Source: CAVWDI01 sp046259385
GTDB lineage: Bacteria > Chloroflexota > Anaerolineae > Anaerolineales > UBA4823
Direction: 5' to 3'
DNA length: 64,000 nt
Assembly: GCA_046259385.1 (NCBI GenBank)
Contig: JBJYWI010000291.1
Location: 1-64,000 of the forward strand
The notes beneath the pieces are model-generated. The model was not told the DNA's origin. It made no database searches and was given only the letters and a program-made list of their open reading frames with translations. Of the stretch, positions 1 to 9,149 are shown in pieces; the first letter of the stretch is position 1, and the number at the start of each line of letters is the position of its first letter. A program made the translations under genes and the position numbers.

Positions 1-688
1 ACATAAAAAAGGGCTTGTTCGGAGCGACCTGCTTGGCGTCGGCGATAAAACTGATCGCCTTATCAACTAGGTCTTCAGTTACATGGTAGCCATCTTCCGG
101 TGATCGGGGCGGTTCGACCTGGTGGTTGTCATAGACCAGTTCTGGGTAATACTGGTGGGTTTCGCCGCCCAGGAAACCGTAAAAACGCTCAAAGCCGCGC
201 CCCAACGGCCAGCGGTCGTACGGTCCTGCGGAGGAGATCTGGTCAGCGGGGGTCAGGTGCCATTTGCCGATTGCGTAGGTATTGTAGCCGTGCTGCAAAA
301 GCATCTCGGAGAGGAAGCCGTTCTCAAAGGGGATATTTCCGTTCGCCCCCGGGTACCCGGTCGAAGCCTCAGTGATGCAAGCCATAGCATTGGAATGGTG
401 GTTGCGCCCGGTCAGGATGCAGGTCCGGGTTGGTGAGCACAGCGCGGTGGTATGCATGTTGTTGTAAAGCAGTCCGTTCTCCGCCAGCGAATCCAGGTTG
501 GGGGTGTTGATCGGGCTGCCGTAACAGCCGAGCTGGCCGAATCCGGTATCATCCAGAACGATAAAAAGCACATTCGGAGCGCCTTCCCTGGCCCGGTTCG
601 GCTCCGGCCAGGCAGGCTCCGAAACGTCAAAAGTGCGCCCGATAACTCCGTTGAACGCAGTTCCGGGTTTGTATTCTTTTAATGTCAT
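1..688 (-). CDS. Sulfatase (arylsulfatase family), 3' part cut by window edge
   Basis: This reading frame runs open from an ATG at 688 to the window edge, giving about 229 N-terminal residues of a type I sulfatase. Visible motifs are IVLDDTGFGQLG, with the metal-binding Asp pair near residues 46-47, and CSPTR starting at Cys84, the C-x-P-x-R signature whose Cys is matured to formylglycine. GKWHL further on is also typical. Such enzymes hydrolyse sulfate esters, and the substrate cannot be read from this part. No signal peptide is seen, so a cytoplasmic location is likely. A GGAG Shine-Dalgarno lies about 8 nt before the ATG. The C-terminal half is outside the window. Confidence 0.9.
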   Translation of the reverse strand, partial: MTLKEYKPGTAFNGVIGRTFDVSEPAWPEPNRAREGAPNVLFIVLDDTGFGQLGCYGSPINTPNLDSLAENGLLYNNMHTTALCSPTRTCILTGRNHHSNAMACITEASTGYPGANGNIPFENGFLSEMLLQHGYNTYAIGKWHLTPADQISSAGPYDRWPLGRGFERFYGFLGGETHQYYPELVYDNHQVEPPRSPEDGYHVTEDLVDKAISFIADAKQVAPNKPFFM

Positions 689-1034
689 GTTTTTCTCCAG
701 TTGGTCTTTTTAAATTTGAAAATAAATTATTTAAAATCCGATTTGGTGATTAATTCTACAACAGGTTCAAGATCTATAAGACAATAATAGTTAAGGTTAT
801 ATAAATCTTTTACGACATCCAGGTTGCAAAGATCGACCCCCTAATCAGCATTATACTATGTCATCTCGAGCGCAGCCAAGAGATCCCTGAAGAGTTAAAC
901 AAAGAAGGGTATTTCCTGAAAAAGGGGGGATTAAACCAACAAATCTTTTAATACTGATAAAAGCCCTTACGGGAATTCTGTGCTTATAATTAGAGTCCTG
1001 GAAGAATTTAAAGACACATTAAGGAGAATTTCAG
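689..1034. other. Intergenic region with a -10 element and a repeat-like stretch
   Basis: This is AT-rich and has no credible ORF. It separates the divergent sulfatase and membrane-protein genes. A TATAAT at 985-990 lies about 45 nt before the ATG at 1035, without a good -35, and may be the promoter of that gene. The segment 861-887 resembles the widespread intergenic repeat type that reads TCAT..CGAGCGCAGC..AGA. This resemblance is from memory of such repeats and there is only one clear copy here. Confidence 0.4.
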
Positions 1035-1451
1035 ATGAAAAATAGACCTGCTGGTATAACAATTATTGCAATCGTTTTTCTAATCTTAGGGGTATTTTCA
1101 CTGCTGTGGAGTGGGCTGATTTTTGGTTTTGGCGGTTTACGGGCGCTGTTCGGCGGGGTCTTCAGCGCCGAACAAATGGCTGCCGCAGGCGCATCAGGCG
1201 CCTGGGCTGGTTTTCTGGGCATGATCACCGCGCTGATACAAATCGTTACAGGATTCGGTCTGCTGGCAATGAAGAAATGGGCTTATATCCTGGCGATGAT
1301 CGCAGTAGGGCTGTCGGTGCTGCAGGGGATTTTCGGCATGTTCAGCGGCGGGATTTTCAGTTTTATGTGCGGATCGTTGGGTCTGGTCATCCCTGTTATC
1401 GTGCTTGTCTACCTGCTGACGCCCGGCATAAGAAGCAACTTTAGGGTATAG
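1035..1451 (+). CDS. Small four-helix membrane protein of unknown function
   Basis: A 138-aa very hydrophobic protein with about four predicted membrane segments (roughly residues 7-33, 52-76, 82-102 and 108-130) and short polar loops. It begins with MKNRPAGITIIAIVFLILG, a start common in small uncharacterised membrane proteins. A strong AAGGAG Shine-Dalgarno is placed well before the ATG. I do not recognise a functional family. It stands alone between a divergent sulfatase and a convergent phosphoesterase, so context gives no hint. Confidence 0.75.
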   Translation: MKNRPAGITIIAIVFLILGVFSLLWSGLIFGFGGLRALFGGVFSAEQMAAAGASGAWAGFLGMITALIQIVTGFGLLAMKKWAYILAMIAVGLSVLQGIFGMFSGGIFSFMCGSLGLVIPVIVLVYLLTPGIRSNFRV

Positions 1452-1518
1452 TGCGGATAACAGCAGCTAACACACAACTACAATCTCCATATAAGGCGGG
1501 CTGCCCGGATAGACACAT

Positions 1519-2544
1519 TTAGTCATGGATGTTCAGGTTGCGCACAAGTGATACATTCATGCTTTGTGGCGCGGTCGACCGCAGGTAACCCGCGCTCAAA
1601 CGCCGCCGCAGCCAGCTGTCACCGTTATCCATAATCCGGATGCGAACGACTGAATCCGGGTCAAGTTTCGCGAACAAATCCCCCAACTGCCTGGAAAGAT
1701 CACCTTGATAAAACTCACCCGGGTGCAGTTCTAATTCCTGCATGGGGCGCGCCGGCAGGGAACAGAATTTTGATTCTACTAGCGCTGTGCTGCCGGACCT
1801 GGAGCGATCAAATCGGAGCAGCGCAAAACCTTTGACCTCGTCCCGCTCTGCGAAGGAGGTGCGTTCAACAGAGCCGGGATATACCACCGGGGCGTTCATA
1901 CGGATGCCGTTCAGGTCAAAATTAAACCGCTGCGCCCGGTGGATATGACCCGAAAGCACAGCCGAAAAACCGGGCGGGATATCCCCAGCCCGGATCACAT
2001 CCGGTCCGCCCCTGAATGTGAAGTTCACCGGACCCACCCGGGCGCCTTCAACCGCCTGGTGCAGGCACAGCAGGCGGATATCCGCCTTGGTCTGGTAATA
2101 ACCGGTTGAATTTAATAAGATTTTGAACCTGTCCCGGATGCGGCGTGCAAAAGGGAACCCGGATAGGGCAACTGTAATACTGCCAACTTTCACCCTGAAC
2201 GTACCGGGTTGCCTGAAAATATGCAGGTTCGGGTGAACACTCCAGAGAGCCAGGGGAATCCTGGATTGTTCGTGGTTTCCGGGCACCAGAAAGACCGGGA
2301 CGCCGTTCGAAGCGATCTGTTTAAAGGGTGCCATGGCTTTTTCGACCAGCGCATCTGGGACCCTACTGCGGGTGAACAGGTCGCCACCGTGCACGACTAT
2401 GTCGACCTCGCCGTGCAGGGCAGGTTCAAGCGCTTTCTGGAAATTCGCGAAGAAATCCGCCCCTCTCCGCCTGCGCTGCACTTTCGGGTGCAGAGGGTCG
2501 TCAAATCCAAGATGGGTATCCGCCAGCAGGAGAACCTTAAGCAT
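1519..2544 (-). CDS. Metallophosphoesterase, SbcD/Mre11-like DNA repair exonuclease
   Basis: A 341-aa protein with the calcineurin-like phosphoesterase motifs in order: ADTHLG near residue 8, GGDLF near 53, GNHEQ near 90, LCLHQ near 160 and SGHIHRAQ near 198. These residues bind the two metal ions. The fold and order fit the SbcD/Mre11 nuclease family, which processes DNA ends with an SbcC/Rad50 ATPase. No SbcC gene is nearby, so the partner is unknown and it may be a stand-alone phosphoesterase. The start is close to the first N gap (2561-2660), so an upstream operon partner could be hidden there. Confidence 0.85.
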   Translation of the reverse strand: MLKVLLLADTHLGFDDPLHPKVQRRRRGADFFANFQKALEPALHGEVDIVVHGGDLFTRSRVPDALVEKAMAPFKQIASNGVPVFLVPGNHEQSRIPLALWSVHPNLHIFRQPGTFRVKVGSITVALSGFPFARRIRDRFKILLNSTGYYQTKADIRLLCLHQAVEGARVGPVNFTFRGGPDVIRAGDIPPGFSAVLSGHIHRAQRFNFDLNGIRMNAPVVYPGSVERTSFAERDEVKGFALLRFDRSRSGSTALVESKFCSLPARPMQELELHPGEFYQGDLSRQLGDLFAKLDPDSVVRIRIMDNGDSWLRRRLSAGYLRSTAPQSMNVSLVRNLNIHD

Positions 2545-2560
2545 GCTGGAATTTTATGAG

Positions 2561-2660
2561 NNNNNNNNNNNNNNNNNNNNNNNNNNNNNNNNNNNNNNNN
2601 NNNNNNNNNNNNNNNNNNNNNNNNNNNNNNNNNNNNNNNNNNNNNNNNNNNNNNNNNNNN
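2561..2660. other. Scaffold gap of 100 N
   Basis: Exactly 100 N, the usual placeholder for a gap of unknown length. The right flank begins gctcgcaatgaca, which resembles the end of a common dispersed intergenic repeat. A repeat is a plausible reason for the assembly break. Confidence 0.95.
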
Positions 2661-2713
2661 GCTCGCAATGACACTAAATTTGAGAAGCGATCCCGAGCCT
2701 CGCACAGCCCCCA

Positions 2714-3700
2714 CTAAATCTTCAATTCGACCACATCCCCGTCCTGCAGTACATAATCTCGATTCACCTGCTGACCGTCGAAAGTGGTGCTGCCCCACAC
2801 CCGGGCAGATTTTAAATTAGTGTAAAAGTCGTGGTGGATTTTGCTGGCAAACTCCTCCAGGGTTGGTTTGCCCCGCATCACAAAAGGCGTTTCCAGGTCC
2901 GGTTCCTTCCCGGGCATCTTGGAGTAGATTCTGACGATATCCAGCTGTTCAAAAATGTAATGTTTCAAGATTTCCAGGTTATAGCCAGTTTCAACAGAAA
3001 CAGCCAGCAGCGGCCAATCCCCCTCCAGCAGTTCGCAGAATACTTCAAATACCTCATCACAGCCGTCACCGTCGCACTTATTCACCAGGACGAGCAGCGG
3101 CACGTACACCAGACCACTTCCGTCGGAATCAGCCGCTTCCAAGTGTTTTGGCGCGATGAGATGCTCTCGAAGTACTGCGACTGTCCCTTCAAGCTGCTGC
3201 AGCGGGTAGGTCTGTAAATCCACCACCAGCAGGATGATATCAGCCCGGCGAATCAGGTCGAACAATTCCGGCTCCAGGTAATCCCGGTCCAGGGGTGGGG
3301 TATCCACAAGCTGGATCTGGACATTTTCCACAGGCATCATCCCCGGGCTCGGTTGCCAGGTTGTGAACGGGGTATCCGCCACCTCGGGTGTTGCATTAGT
3401 CAGCCTAGCAACCAGGGCAGACTTACCGACATTCGAGAACCCGACCACCACAACCTGCCCGGGTCCTTCGCGCGGAACCCGAAATGCGGAGTTCCTCTTA
3501 CCGGTCTGCTTTTTCGATTTTGCGGAGATTTTCAGCTTGGAGAGCCTGCGGCGGTAATCCGCGCGCAGCTTGTCAGTGCCTTTGTGTTTTGGAATCTTGC
3601 TGAGCATTTCCTCAAGAGCCGCGATTCTTTCCAGGTCCGACTCAGCAGCCTTATAACGCTTCTCAGCATCGAAATATTCAGGCGGCAGGTTGGTAGGCAT
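2714..3700 (-). CDS. OBG/DRG-like GTPase with TGS domain
   Basis: A 328-aa protein with a basic helical N-terminus (about 1-85), a GTPase domain and a C-terminal TGS domain. G motifs visible: GFSNVGKS near 107 (P-loop), a Thr-containing switch I around PFTTW, DTPP near 154 (G3, Pro replacing the usual Gly) and NKCD near 228 (G4). The last 60 residues, ending YVLQDGDVVELKI, are a TGS domain, which often binds RNA or ribosome-associated ligands. The family acts in ribosome or stress-related functions, and the exact role here is unknown. It is smaller than YchF and differs from Obg in lacking the glycine-rich N-terminal domain. Confidence 0.85.
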   Translation of the reverse strand: MPTNLPPEYFDAEKRYKAAESDLERIAALEEMLSKIPKHKGTDKLRADYRRRLSKLKISAKSKKQTGKRNSAFRVPREGPGQVVVVGFSNVGKSALVARLTNATPEVADTPFTTWQPSPGMMPVENVQIQLVDTPPLDRDYLEPELFDLIRRADIILLVVDLQTYPLQQLEGTVAVLREHLIAPKHLEAADSDGSGLVYVPLLVLVNKCDGDGCDEVFEVFCELLEGDWPLLAVSVETGYNLEILKHYIFEQLDIVRIYSKMPGKEPDLETPFVMRGKPTLEEFASKIHHDFYTNLKSARVWGSTTFDGQQVNRDYVLQDGDVVELKI

Positions 3701-3970
3701 CTGCTAAAACAATCTCCCTGACCAGTTGCGAGCGGTTCGTTGCATAAGCGGTTTTTTAGAATTCCATTCCCTATTAATTAATATCAATCGGGGTTGGACA
3801 AGTTGAATCCACTTCTTTTGATTATACACAAATCCTGGTTTCTAAAAAAGCAACCCTGCTGGATCACAGCGGAATAACAAAAATCAACACAGCTAATATT
3901 AAGATATACTTTAGCCTCTTGTCCAAATGCTGTGCGATTCAAAAGTTAGCTTTAAAAAGGAGGCCAACAA

Positions 3971-5755
3971 ATGATTAAGTCCCTGCGCCGGGTGCTGATC
4001 GTGTTCAGGAAGTACCGGGCAAGGTTGGTGATTTCGCAGGTGCTTGTCCTGACTTCAGCAACTGCAACCATTGGCGTCGCAGCGCTCAACCAGCGCATGA
4101 TCAATCAAGGGATCGAGGCAGGTTCAAGCGATGTCGTATTTGCTTCTGGCCTGACAATGGCGATCCTGGCGATCATTGCCGGTTTGTGCCTTACAGGCGC
4201 GGCTTACCTGGCTGTGTTCTTTTCACAGGGAACAGCCTATGTAATCCGGGCATACCTGTACCGTAAAATCCAAACGTTTTCATTCGCCAATTTTGACACG
4301 TTCCACACCGGAAACCTGCTGGTGCGGTTGAACGCGGATGTGATCAATATTCAGAACGCGATCATGTATGCAACCATCTTAACCCTGTATGCCCCATTCA
4401 TGATGCTTGTCGCGCTGGTGCTCACCCTGATGGGCACCCCTCAGCTTATATGGGTGCTGCTGTTGGTAGTAGCCGTTGTGCTTGGCATTATGGCCCTGCT
4501 GGTGCCGCGCATCTTCAAGGCATACGATGAACGCCAGCGGCGGCTTGACCTGCTTAACAATACCCTCCAGGAAAACCTAGCCGGCGTGCGGGTTGTGAAA
4601 GCCTTTGTGCGCGAAGATTACGAGGTTGAGCGCTTTGACGAGCGCGCAAATAATTTGCGGGCACCGGCTTTCTCTGCAGCCTTCATGGTCGGCCTGATGG
4701 CGCCTTTCCTGACTGGTATCACCCAGATCGCCATTGCCGCTTCTCTAGGGATTGGCGGTACTACAGTACTGGAAGGGACCGGGTTGAACGTCGGTCAGCT
4801 GGTCGCTTTCACCCAATACCTTGCGATGGTTATCTCCCCTTTGGCGATGCTCGCAATCCTGGTGCCATTCATCCTGCGGGGTGACGCCTCCGCAGCCCGC
4901 ATCCTTGATGTTTACGACAGCAAACCGGATGTCCAGGATAGAGAAAGTACGAGGGAGATAAAAACCGGGGAGGTAAAGGGTAAGATACAATTCGAAAACG
5001 TAACCTTCGCCTTCCGCAGACCGGACGGAGAACTTGATCCACCTGTTTTGAAAAACATTAACCTGACCATCCAGCCCGGCGAGAGCATCGGTTTCCTGGG
5101 CGCGACAGGCGCGGGCAAATCAGCCTTAATCAATCTGATCCCGCGCTTCTACGATGTGACAGAAGGGCGCATTACAATCGATGATATCGATGTGCGCGAT
5201 TACCCGCAGGAGACACTTCGCCAGATTGTTGGTATTGCTCTCCAGGAAGCCCTGCTGTTCCAGGGAGATGTGCGCTTCAATCTTAAATTCAGCAAACCGA
5301 ACGCGGAGGATGAGGAAATGATCATGGCATCCAAAGCCGCAGATTCCTATGGTTTTATCACCAAGCTGCCGGAGAAGTGGGAAGCGCCAGTCGCCCGGCG
5401 CGGCTACAATTTCTCCGGCGGTCAGCGTCAGCGCTTATCGATGAGCCGCACGATGACTAACCAGCCGCGCATCCTGATTATGGATGACAGCACCAGCGCC
5501 CTGGATGTGGCAACCGAGGCTCGCGTCCAGAAAGCCATCCCAGATACGTACCCGGGATTGACCACCCTGTATGTCGCCCAGCGAATCAGCGCAGTTATCG
5601 ACCTGGATAACATTGTTCTGCTGGAAAACGGCGAAATTATCGCCAGCGGCACACATGAAAAGTTGATGGAGAGCAGCCCACTCTACCAGGAAATTTACGA
5701 ATCCCAACTGGGCAGCGGGATAACAACCGGTCTGGATGAGGAGGTGGGATCATGA
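3971..5755 (+). CDS. ABC exporter half-transporter with degenerate ATP site (subunit 1)
   Basis: A 594-aa fusion of an N-terminal six-helix exporter domain (about 1-310) and a C-terminal ABC ATPase. Walker A GATGAGKS lies near 378 and the signature FSGGQ is canonical. The residue after the Walker B Asp is Asp, not Glu (IMDDSTSALD near 503), and the H-loop has Gln, not His (VAQRIS near 536). These two changes mark the catalytically weak half of heterodimeric exporters such as BmrCD, LmrCD and TM287/288. The gene overlaps the next by 4 nt (ATGA), which fits translational coupling of the two subunits. The substrate is unknown. A GGAGG Shine-Dalgarno precedes the ATG. Confidence 0.93.
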   Translation: MIKSLRRVLIVFRKYRARLVISQVLVLTSATATIGVAALNQRMINQGIEAGSSDVVFASGLTMAILAIIAGLCLTGAAYLAVFFSQGTAYVIRAYLYRKIQTFSFANFDTFHTGNLLVRLNADVINIQNAIMYATILTLYAPFMMLVALVLTLMGTPQLIWVLLLVVAVVLGIMALLVPRIFKAYDERQRRLDLLNNTLQENLAGVRVVKAFVREDYEVERFDERANNLRAPAFSAAFMVGLMAPFLTGITQIAIAASLGIGGTTVLEGTGLNVGQLVAFTQYLAMVISPLAMLAILVPFILRGDASAARILDVYDSKPDVQDRESTREIKTGEVKGKIQFENVTFAFRRPDGELDPPVLKNINLTIQPGESIGFLGATGAGKSALINLIPRFYDVTEGRITIDDIDVRDYPQETLRQIVGIALQEALLFQGDVRFNLKFSKPNAEDEEMIMASKAADSYGFITKLPEKWEAPVARRGYNFSGGQRQRLSMSRTMTNQPRILIMDDSTSALDVATEARVQKAIPDTYPGLTTLYVAQRISAVIDLDNIVLLENGEIIASGTHEKLMESSPLYQEIYESQLGSGITTGLDEEVGS

Positions 5756-7611
5756 CAGCCGCGGCAGATACAAAATCGGTCGAATTTGTTGATAAACATC
5801 CCGAAAAAGCAATCGACAAGAAGGATGATACCGGTCAGATACTTGGCCGCCTTCTTGACTACATGGCAGGAGGGGAAGCCCGTCCGAAATTTATTTCAGC
5901 GCTTGTAATCCGGGTTTTTGCCTTAGTTGGACTTGTTGCGCTTCCATTCCTAACCGGTGAGGCAGTTAACACAATTTCTGAACCCGGCGGTACGGTCTCC
6001 GAATTATGGCGCTGGGTGATCGTCGCTTTAATCGCGGCTGCATTATATCTGGGACTGAGCTTTCTGGCTGAACGGATGTTTGCCGACTTGGCTACCCGCG
6101 GTCTCTACAAACTGCAGGTAAACATGTTTAAACACATGCAGACCTTATCGCTGAATTTCTTTGACCGCCAGCCTATTGGCGAGTTGATGAGCAGGGTGAC
6201 CAACGACACAGAGGTGATCTCGCTGTTCTTTGAGAGCGCGGTATCACCGATCATCCGGGCGCTGGTTCAGGTAGTGCTGATCCTGGGCGCGATGCTGCTG
6301 ATTTCGGCGCCTTTGACGGTCGTTGCAGTGCTGGTCATCCCGGTGATGTTGATCCTGACTTTCGTTATCGCACGGATTTCTACCCCAGCATTCGCCAAAC
6401 TTCAGGAGGATCTTGGGAACCTGAGCGGATTCCAGGAGGAGAGCATCTCCGGGCACAAGGTCATCATCAGCAACCGCCAGCAGAACTGGGCGGATGAGAA
6501 GAATACTGAGTTGACAGTCGGCGTATTTGATGTCGCCAGCAAGGCGTTTTTCACCTCCCTGATGCAGTACCCATTAACCCAATCCCTGTCTATGATCCAG
6601 ATCGTATTCGTCATGGTCGTCGGGTCCTTTGCAGTAATAGCAGGCAGGATCCCGCTGGGGACGGTTATCGCCTTTGCCAGTTACACCTCCCTCTTAATCA
6701 GGCCGCTTTCCGAAATCGCGAACCTCACCAGCACCACCCTGAACGGCGTTGCGGGAGGCCGGCGGGTGTTTTCTATTATTGATGAAGAACCCCAGATAAA
6801 AGACGCGCCGGATGCGAATCCGTTCGAATTCAAAGGCGGGCAGGTCGAGTTCAAGGATGTCGATTTCAGCTACATACCAGGCAGAAAAATTCTTAAACGG
6901 AATACTTTTGAAGCCAAACCCGGGCAGAAGATCGGCATCTGCGGACCTACCGGGGCAGGTAAGAGCACCATCATTAATATTCTGACCCGCTACTACGAGA
7001 TCGACAGCGGCACAATATTGATCGATGGTCAGGACCTGCACACCCTATCCCAGGACAGTTTACGGACCCAGATCGGGACTGTGCTCCAGGAAGCATTTTT
7101 GTTTTCCGATACCGTCATGAACAATTTAAAGTATGCCCGCAAAGGCGCGACCGAGCAGGAGTGTATCGAGGCGGCAAAAAAAGCCAACGCACACGATTTT
7201 ATCGAACACCTTCCCCGGGGATACAACACCATGTTGACCGAAAGGGGCTCAAACCTCAGCCAGGGACAGCGCCAGATGCTGACCATCGCCAGGGCGATGG
7301 TCGCCGACCCCAAGATGCTGATCCTGGACGAAGCCACCAGCAATGTCGACACCCGCACCGAGAAACTGATCCAGGGTGGGCTCCAGAAACTGATGGAAGG
7401 CAAGACCAGCTTTGTGATCGCCCACCGACTTTCCACCATCCGCGACTCGCACAAAATCCTAGTTGTGAACGGCGGCGAGATTGTCGAACAGGATACCCAC
7501 GACAATCTAATGGCAAAGAAGGGTTTCTATTACACACTGTACATGAGCCAGTTCAAAGGCAAGGTGCCGATTGATCTGAGCGATGAAATGGCGGAGTTTG
7601 TGAGCACATGA
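5752..7611 (+). CDS. ABC exporter half-transporter with catalytic Glu (subunit 2)
   Basis: A 619-aa membrane-ATPase fusion with an extra polar N-terminus of about 35 residues, six membrane helices and an ABC domain. Walker A is GPTGAGKS near 400. Walker B is followed by the catalytic Glu (LILDEATSNVD), and the H-loop His is present (IAHRLST). Its signature is LSQGQ instead of LSGGQ. This is the expected complement of subunit 1: the degenerate site is built from subunit 1 Walker residues and this altered signature, and the active site from this Walker set and the canonical FSGGQ of the partner. Likely a lipid, drug or peptide exporter, substrate not readable. Confidence 0.93.
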   Translation: MTAAADTKSVEFVDKHPEKAIDKKDDTGQILGRLLDYMAGGEARPKFISALVIRVFALVGLVALPFLTGEAVNTISEPGGTVSELWRWVIVALIAAALYLGLSFLAERMFADLATRGLYKLQVNMFKHMQTLSLNFFDRQPIGELMSRVTNDTEVISLFFESAVSPIIRALVQVVLILGAMLLISAPLTVVAVLVIPVMLILTFVIARISTPAFAKLQEDLGNLSGFQEESISGHKVIISNRQQNWADEKNTELTVGVFDVASKAFFTSLMQYPLTQSLSMIQIVFVMVVGSFAVIAGRIPLGTVIAFASYTSLLIRPLSEIANLTSTTLNGVAGGRRVFSIIDEEPQIKDAPDANPFEFKGGQVEFKDVDFSYIPGRKILKRNTFEAKPGQKIGICGPTGAGKSTIINILTRYYEIDSGTILIDGQDLHTLSQDSLRTQIGTVLQEAFLFSDTVMNNLKYARKGATEQECIEAAKKANAHDFIEHLPRGYNTMLTERGSNLSQGQRQMLTIARAMVADPKMLILDEATSNVDTRTEKLIQGGLQKLMEGKTSFVIAHRLSTIRDSHKILVVNGGEIVEQDTHDNLMAKKGFYYTLYMSQFKGKVPIDLSDEMAEFVST

Positions 7612-7693
7612 ATCGGATAAAACAGCGAAGGAAACTAACAAGATAAAAATTTTATAAGAATCAAAAACGAGGGTAAATTCCCAGGTAAAATTT

Positions 7694-7756
7694 AGACCGC
7701 TTCACACCCATCTATAAATAAGCCATAAACTTTAATTGAAGGCGTGGAAGCGGTCT
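7694..7756 (+). terminator. Inverted repeat after the ABC operon, possible terminator
   Basis: Arms AGACCGCTTC (7694-7703) and GAAGCGGTCT (7747-7756) pair perfectly over 10 bp with a 43-nt loop. It sits about 80 nt after the exporter stop codon and directly against the second N gap. It could be a terminator or the inner part of a small inverted-repeat element lost in the gap. Confidence 0.4.
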
Positions 7757-7758
7757 TA

Positions 7759-7858
7759 NNNNNNNNNNNNNNNNNNNNNNNNNNNNNNNNNNNNNNNNNN
7801 NNNNNNNNNNNNNNNNNNNNNNNNNNNNNNNNNNNNNNNNNNNNNNNNNNNNNNNNNN
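7759..7858. other. Scaffold gap of 100 N
   Basis: Exactly 100 N. It separates the exporter operon from the DUF1269 gene, whose ribosome binding site starts just after the gap. The left flank is an inverted-repeat arm. Confidence 0.95.
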
Positions 7859-7870
7859 AAGGAGATAAGG

Positions 7871-8407
7871 ATGAGTACATTAGTAGCAATCATATACGAT
7901 AAGGAAGAAACAGCCAACCAGGCGCTTGAAAAACTGATTGAAATGCAGAAAATGCGGCTGGTCTCGTTGGAGGACGCCGCATTGGCGGTAAAGGATCAGA
8001 AAGGTAAGGTTAAAGTCACCCAAACTCTTGAGAAAGCCATGACCGGACAGTCTGCAGTCTGGGGCGGTTTCTGGGGACTACTTATCGGCCTGCTATTCCT
8101 GGCGCCGATATTCTGGGGCTTATTTGGAGCTCTTATGGGCGCGCTGTTCAGCAAAGGCACCGACCTCGGCATCGACAACAAGTTCATTAAGGACGTCGGT
8201 GATGGATTGGATCCAGGCGAATCAGCGCTCTTCATTCTGGTGATCGAAGCCACAGCCGACAAAGTTCTACCCGAGATGGCCAAGTTCGGCGGCACTGTAT
8301 ACCAGACATCTCTCTCCAATGAAGACGAGGAAACCCTCAAAAAGGCTCTGGAGCACGATCAGGTCAGCCAGGCTGCCATGGAGACCCTGGACCAGGACCT
8401 GAAGTAA
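7871..8407 (+). CDS. DUF1269 family membrane protein
   Basis: A 178-aa protein with an N-terminal alpha/beta part (MSTLVAIIYDKEETANQAL), a glycine-rich hydrophobic centre (about 65-98, WGGFWGLLIGLLFLAPIF), and a C-terminal domain holding the LDPGESALFILV stretch typical of DUF1269 proteins. Function is unknown; family members are often found near stress or ion-transport genes. I place the start at 7871 because AAGGAGATAAGG immediately precedes it. An apparent upstream extension would run through the N gap and is not supported. Confidence 0.85.
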   Translation: MSTLVAIIYDKEETANQALEKLIEMQKMRLVSLEDAALAVKDQKGKVKVTQTLEKAMTGQSAVWGGFWGLLIGLLFLAPIFWGLFGALMGALFSKGTDLGIDNKFIKDVGDGLDPGESALFILVIEATADKVLPEMAKFGGTVYQTSLSNEDEETLKKALEHDQVSQAAMETLDQDLK

Positions 8408-8427
8408 CTTTCATAAGAGACCAATTT

Positions 8428-8464
8428 ACAAAGCGCCCGGATGCAGTAATTTCAGGCGCTTTGT
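8428..8464 (+). terminator. Hairpin terminator after DUF1269 gene
   Basis: ACAAAGCGCC (8428-8437) pairs with GGCGCTTTGT (8455-8464) over 10 bp, 21 nt after the stop. The following bases are AT-rich but not a clean T-run. Confidence 0.55.
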
Positions 8465-8510
8465 AATATATAATTAATGCATTCAAGAATAACCAATTTT
8501 GAGGTGAGAG

Positions 8511-8759
8511 ATGGCGAAATGGGAATATCTAGTAGTCGAATTCTCACAGGTAGAGAAAAAAGGCATGGGAACTCAGGACAAAGCCGAGGAAATCTACCGT
8601 GCTCATTACGAGAACGGTGTAATTCTGGAGAACTGGGAGCAGGGTCCCACATTCCGAAGATACCTCAAAGACGCTGGCGAGAACGGCTGGGAGTTTGCTG
8701 GAAATGGTCCACCCAAACACGGCGGAGTGACCTGCGTGTTCAAGCGGGTTAAAGAGTAG
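8511..8759 (+). CDS. Small DUF4177-like protein
   Basis: An 82-aa soluble protein starting MAKWEYLVVEF and containing NGWEFAGNGPP. The pattern of an amphipathic first strand, a helix and an NGWEF/NGWELV-type loop is typical of small DUF4177-like proteins. The middle holds an extra charged segment. A GAGGTGAGAG Shine-Dalgarno precedes the ATG. No function is known. It lies between the DUF1269 gene and a broken membrane-protein gene. Confidence 0.7.
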   Translation: MAKWEYLVVEFSQVEKKGMGTQDKAEEIYRAHYENGVILENWEQGPTFRRYLKDAGENGWEFAGNGPPKHGGVTCVFKRVKE

Positions 8760-8792
8760 CAGGGAACAACACAAGGATAGGCCTTAAAGATA

Positions 8793-9128
8793 ATGGATCT
8801 TAAATCCAGACCCGAGAAGGGTGATTTCAGCGCATATGATGTCTTTATATTGATCACGACTATCTTTGCGCTGACGACTTTAGAGCTATAACTCGGATTA
8901 ACAGGAGAAAGACAGACTAACATTGCCTTTGCGCTGGTGAGCGTCCTGACAAGTTACTTCACCACCAGTTTTGTTATTGGCACAGACCAAAAAGAAGACA
9001 GCCAGCTTGATGAAATTAATACCGGGATCCGCACCATTAACGAACGCCTGAACAGGATTGAGGCTGCACTGAACGAGATAGACAGCAGGGGACAAGATAG
9101 TATAAAAATTAAAAACGGAAATTCTTAA
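8793..9128 (+). pseudogene. Small membrane protein gene interrupted by an in-frame TAA
   Basis: One continuous frame starts at ATG 8793 (MDLKSRPEKGDFSAYDVF) and ends at 9128, but a TAA at 8889-8891 cuts it after residue 32. Reading through gives a hydrophobic segment before the stop (VFILITTIFALTTLEL), a second one after it (IAFALVSVLTSYFTTSFVIG), and then a coiled-coil-like tail (ELNERLNRIEAAL type heptads). The downstream half also has an internal ATG or GTG that could be used alone. A single base change or sequencing error would explain it. No known family is recognised. Confidence 0.55.
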
Positions 9129-9149
9129 TATTAAAAAATTCAAAAAGCC

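Noticed and set aside
412..682. Two ORFs on both strands within 412-682
   Set aside because: They are shadow frames of the sulfatase, which runs in another minus frame to the window edge.
7736..7870. Longer start of the DUF1269 gene before the N gap
   Set aside because: It would translate 100 N; a proper ribosome binding site precedes ATG 7871.
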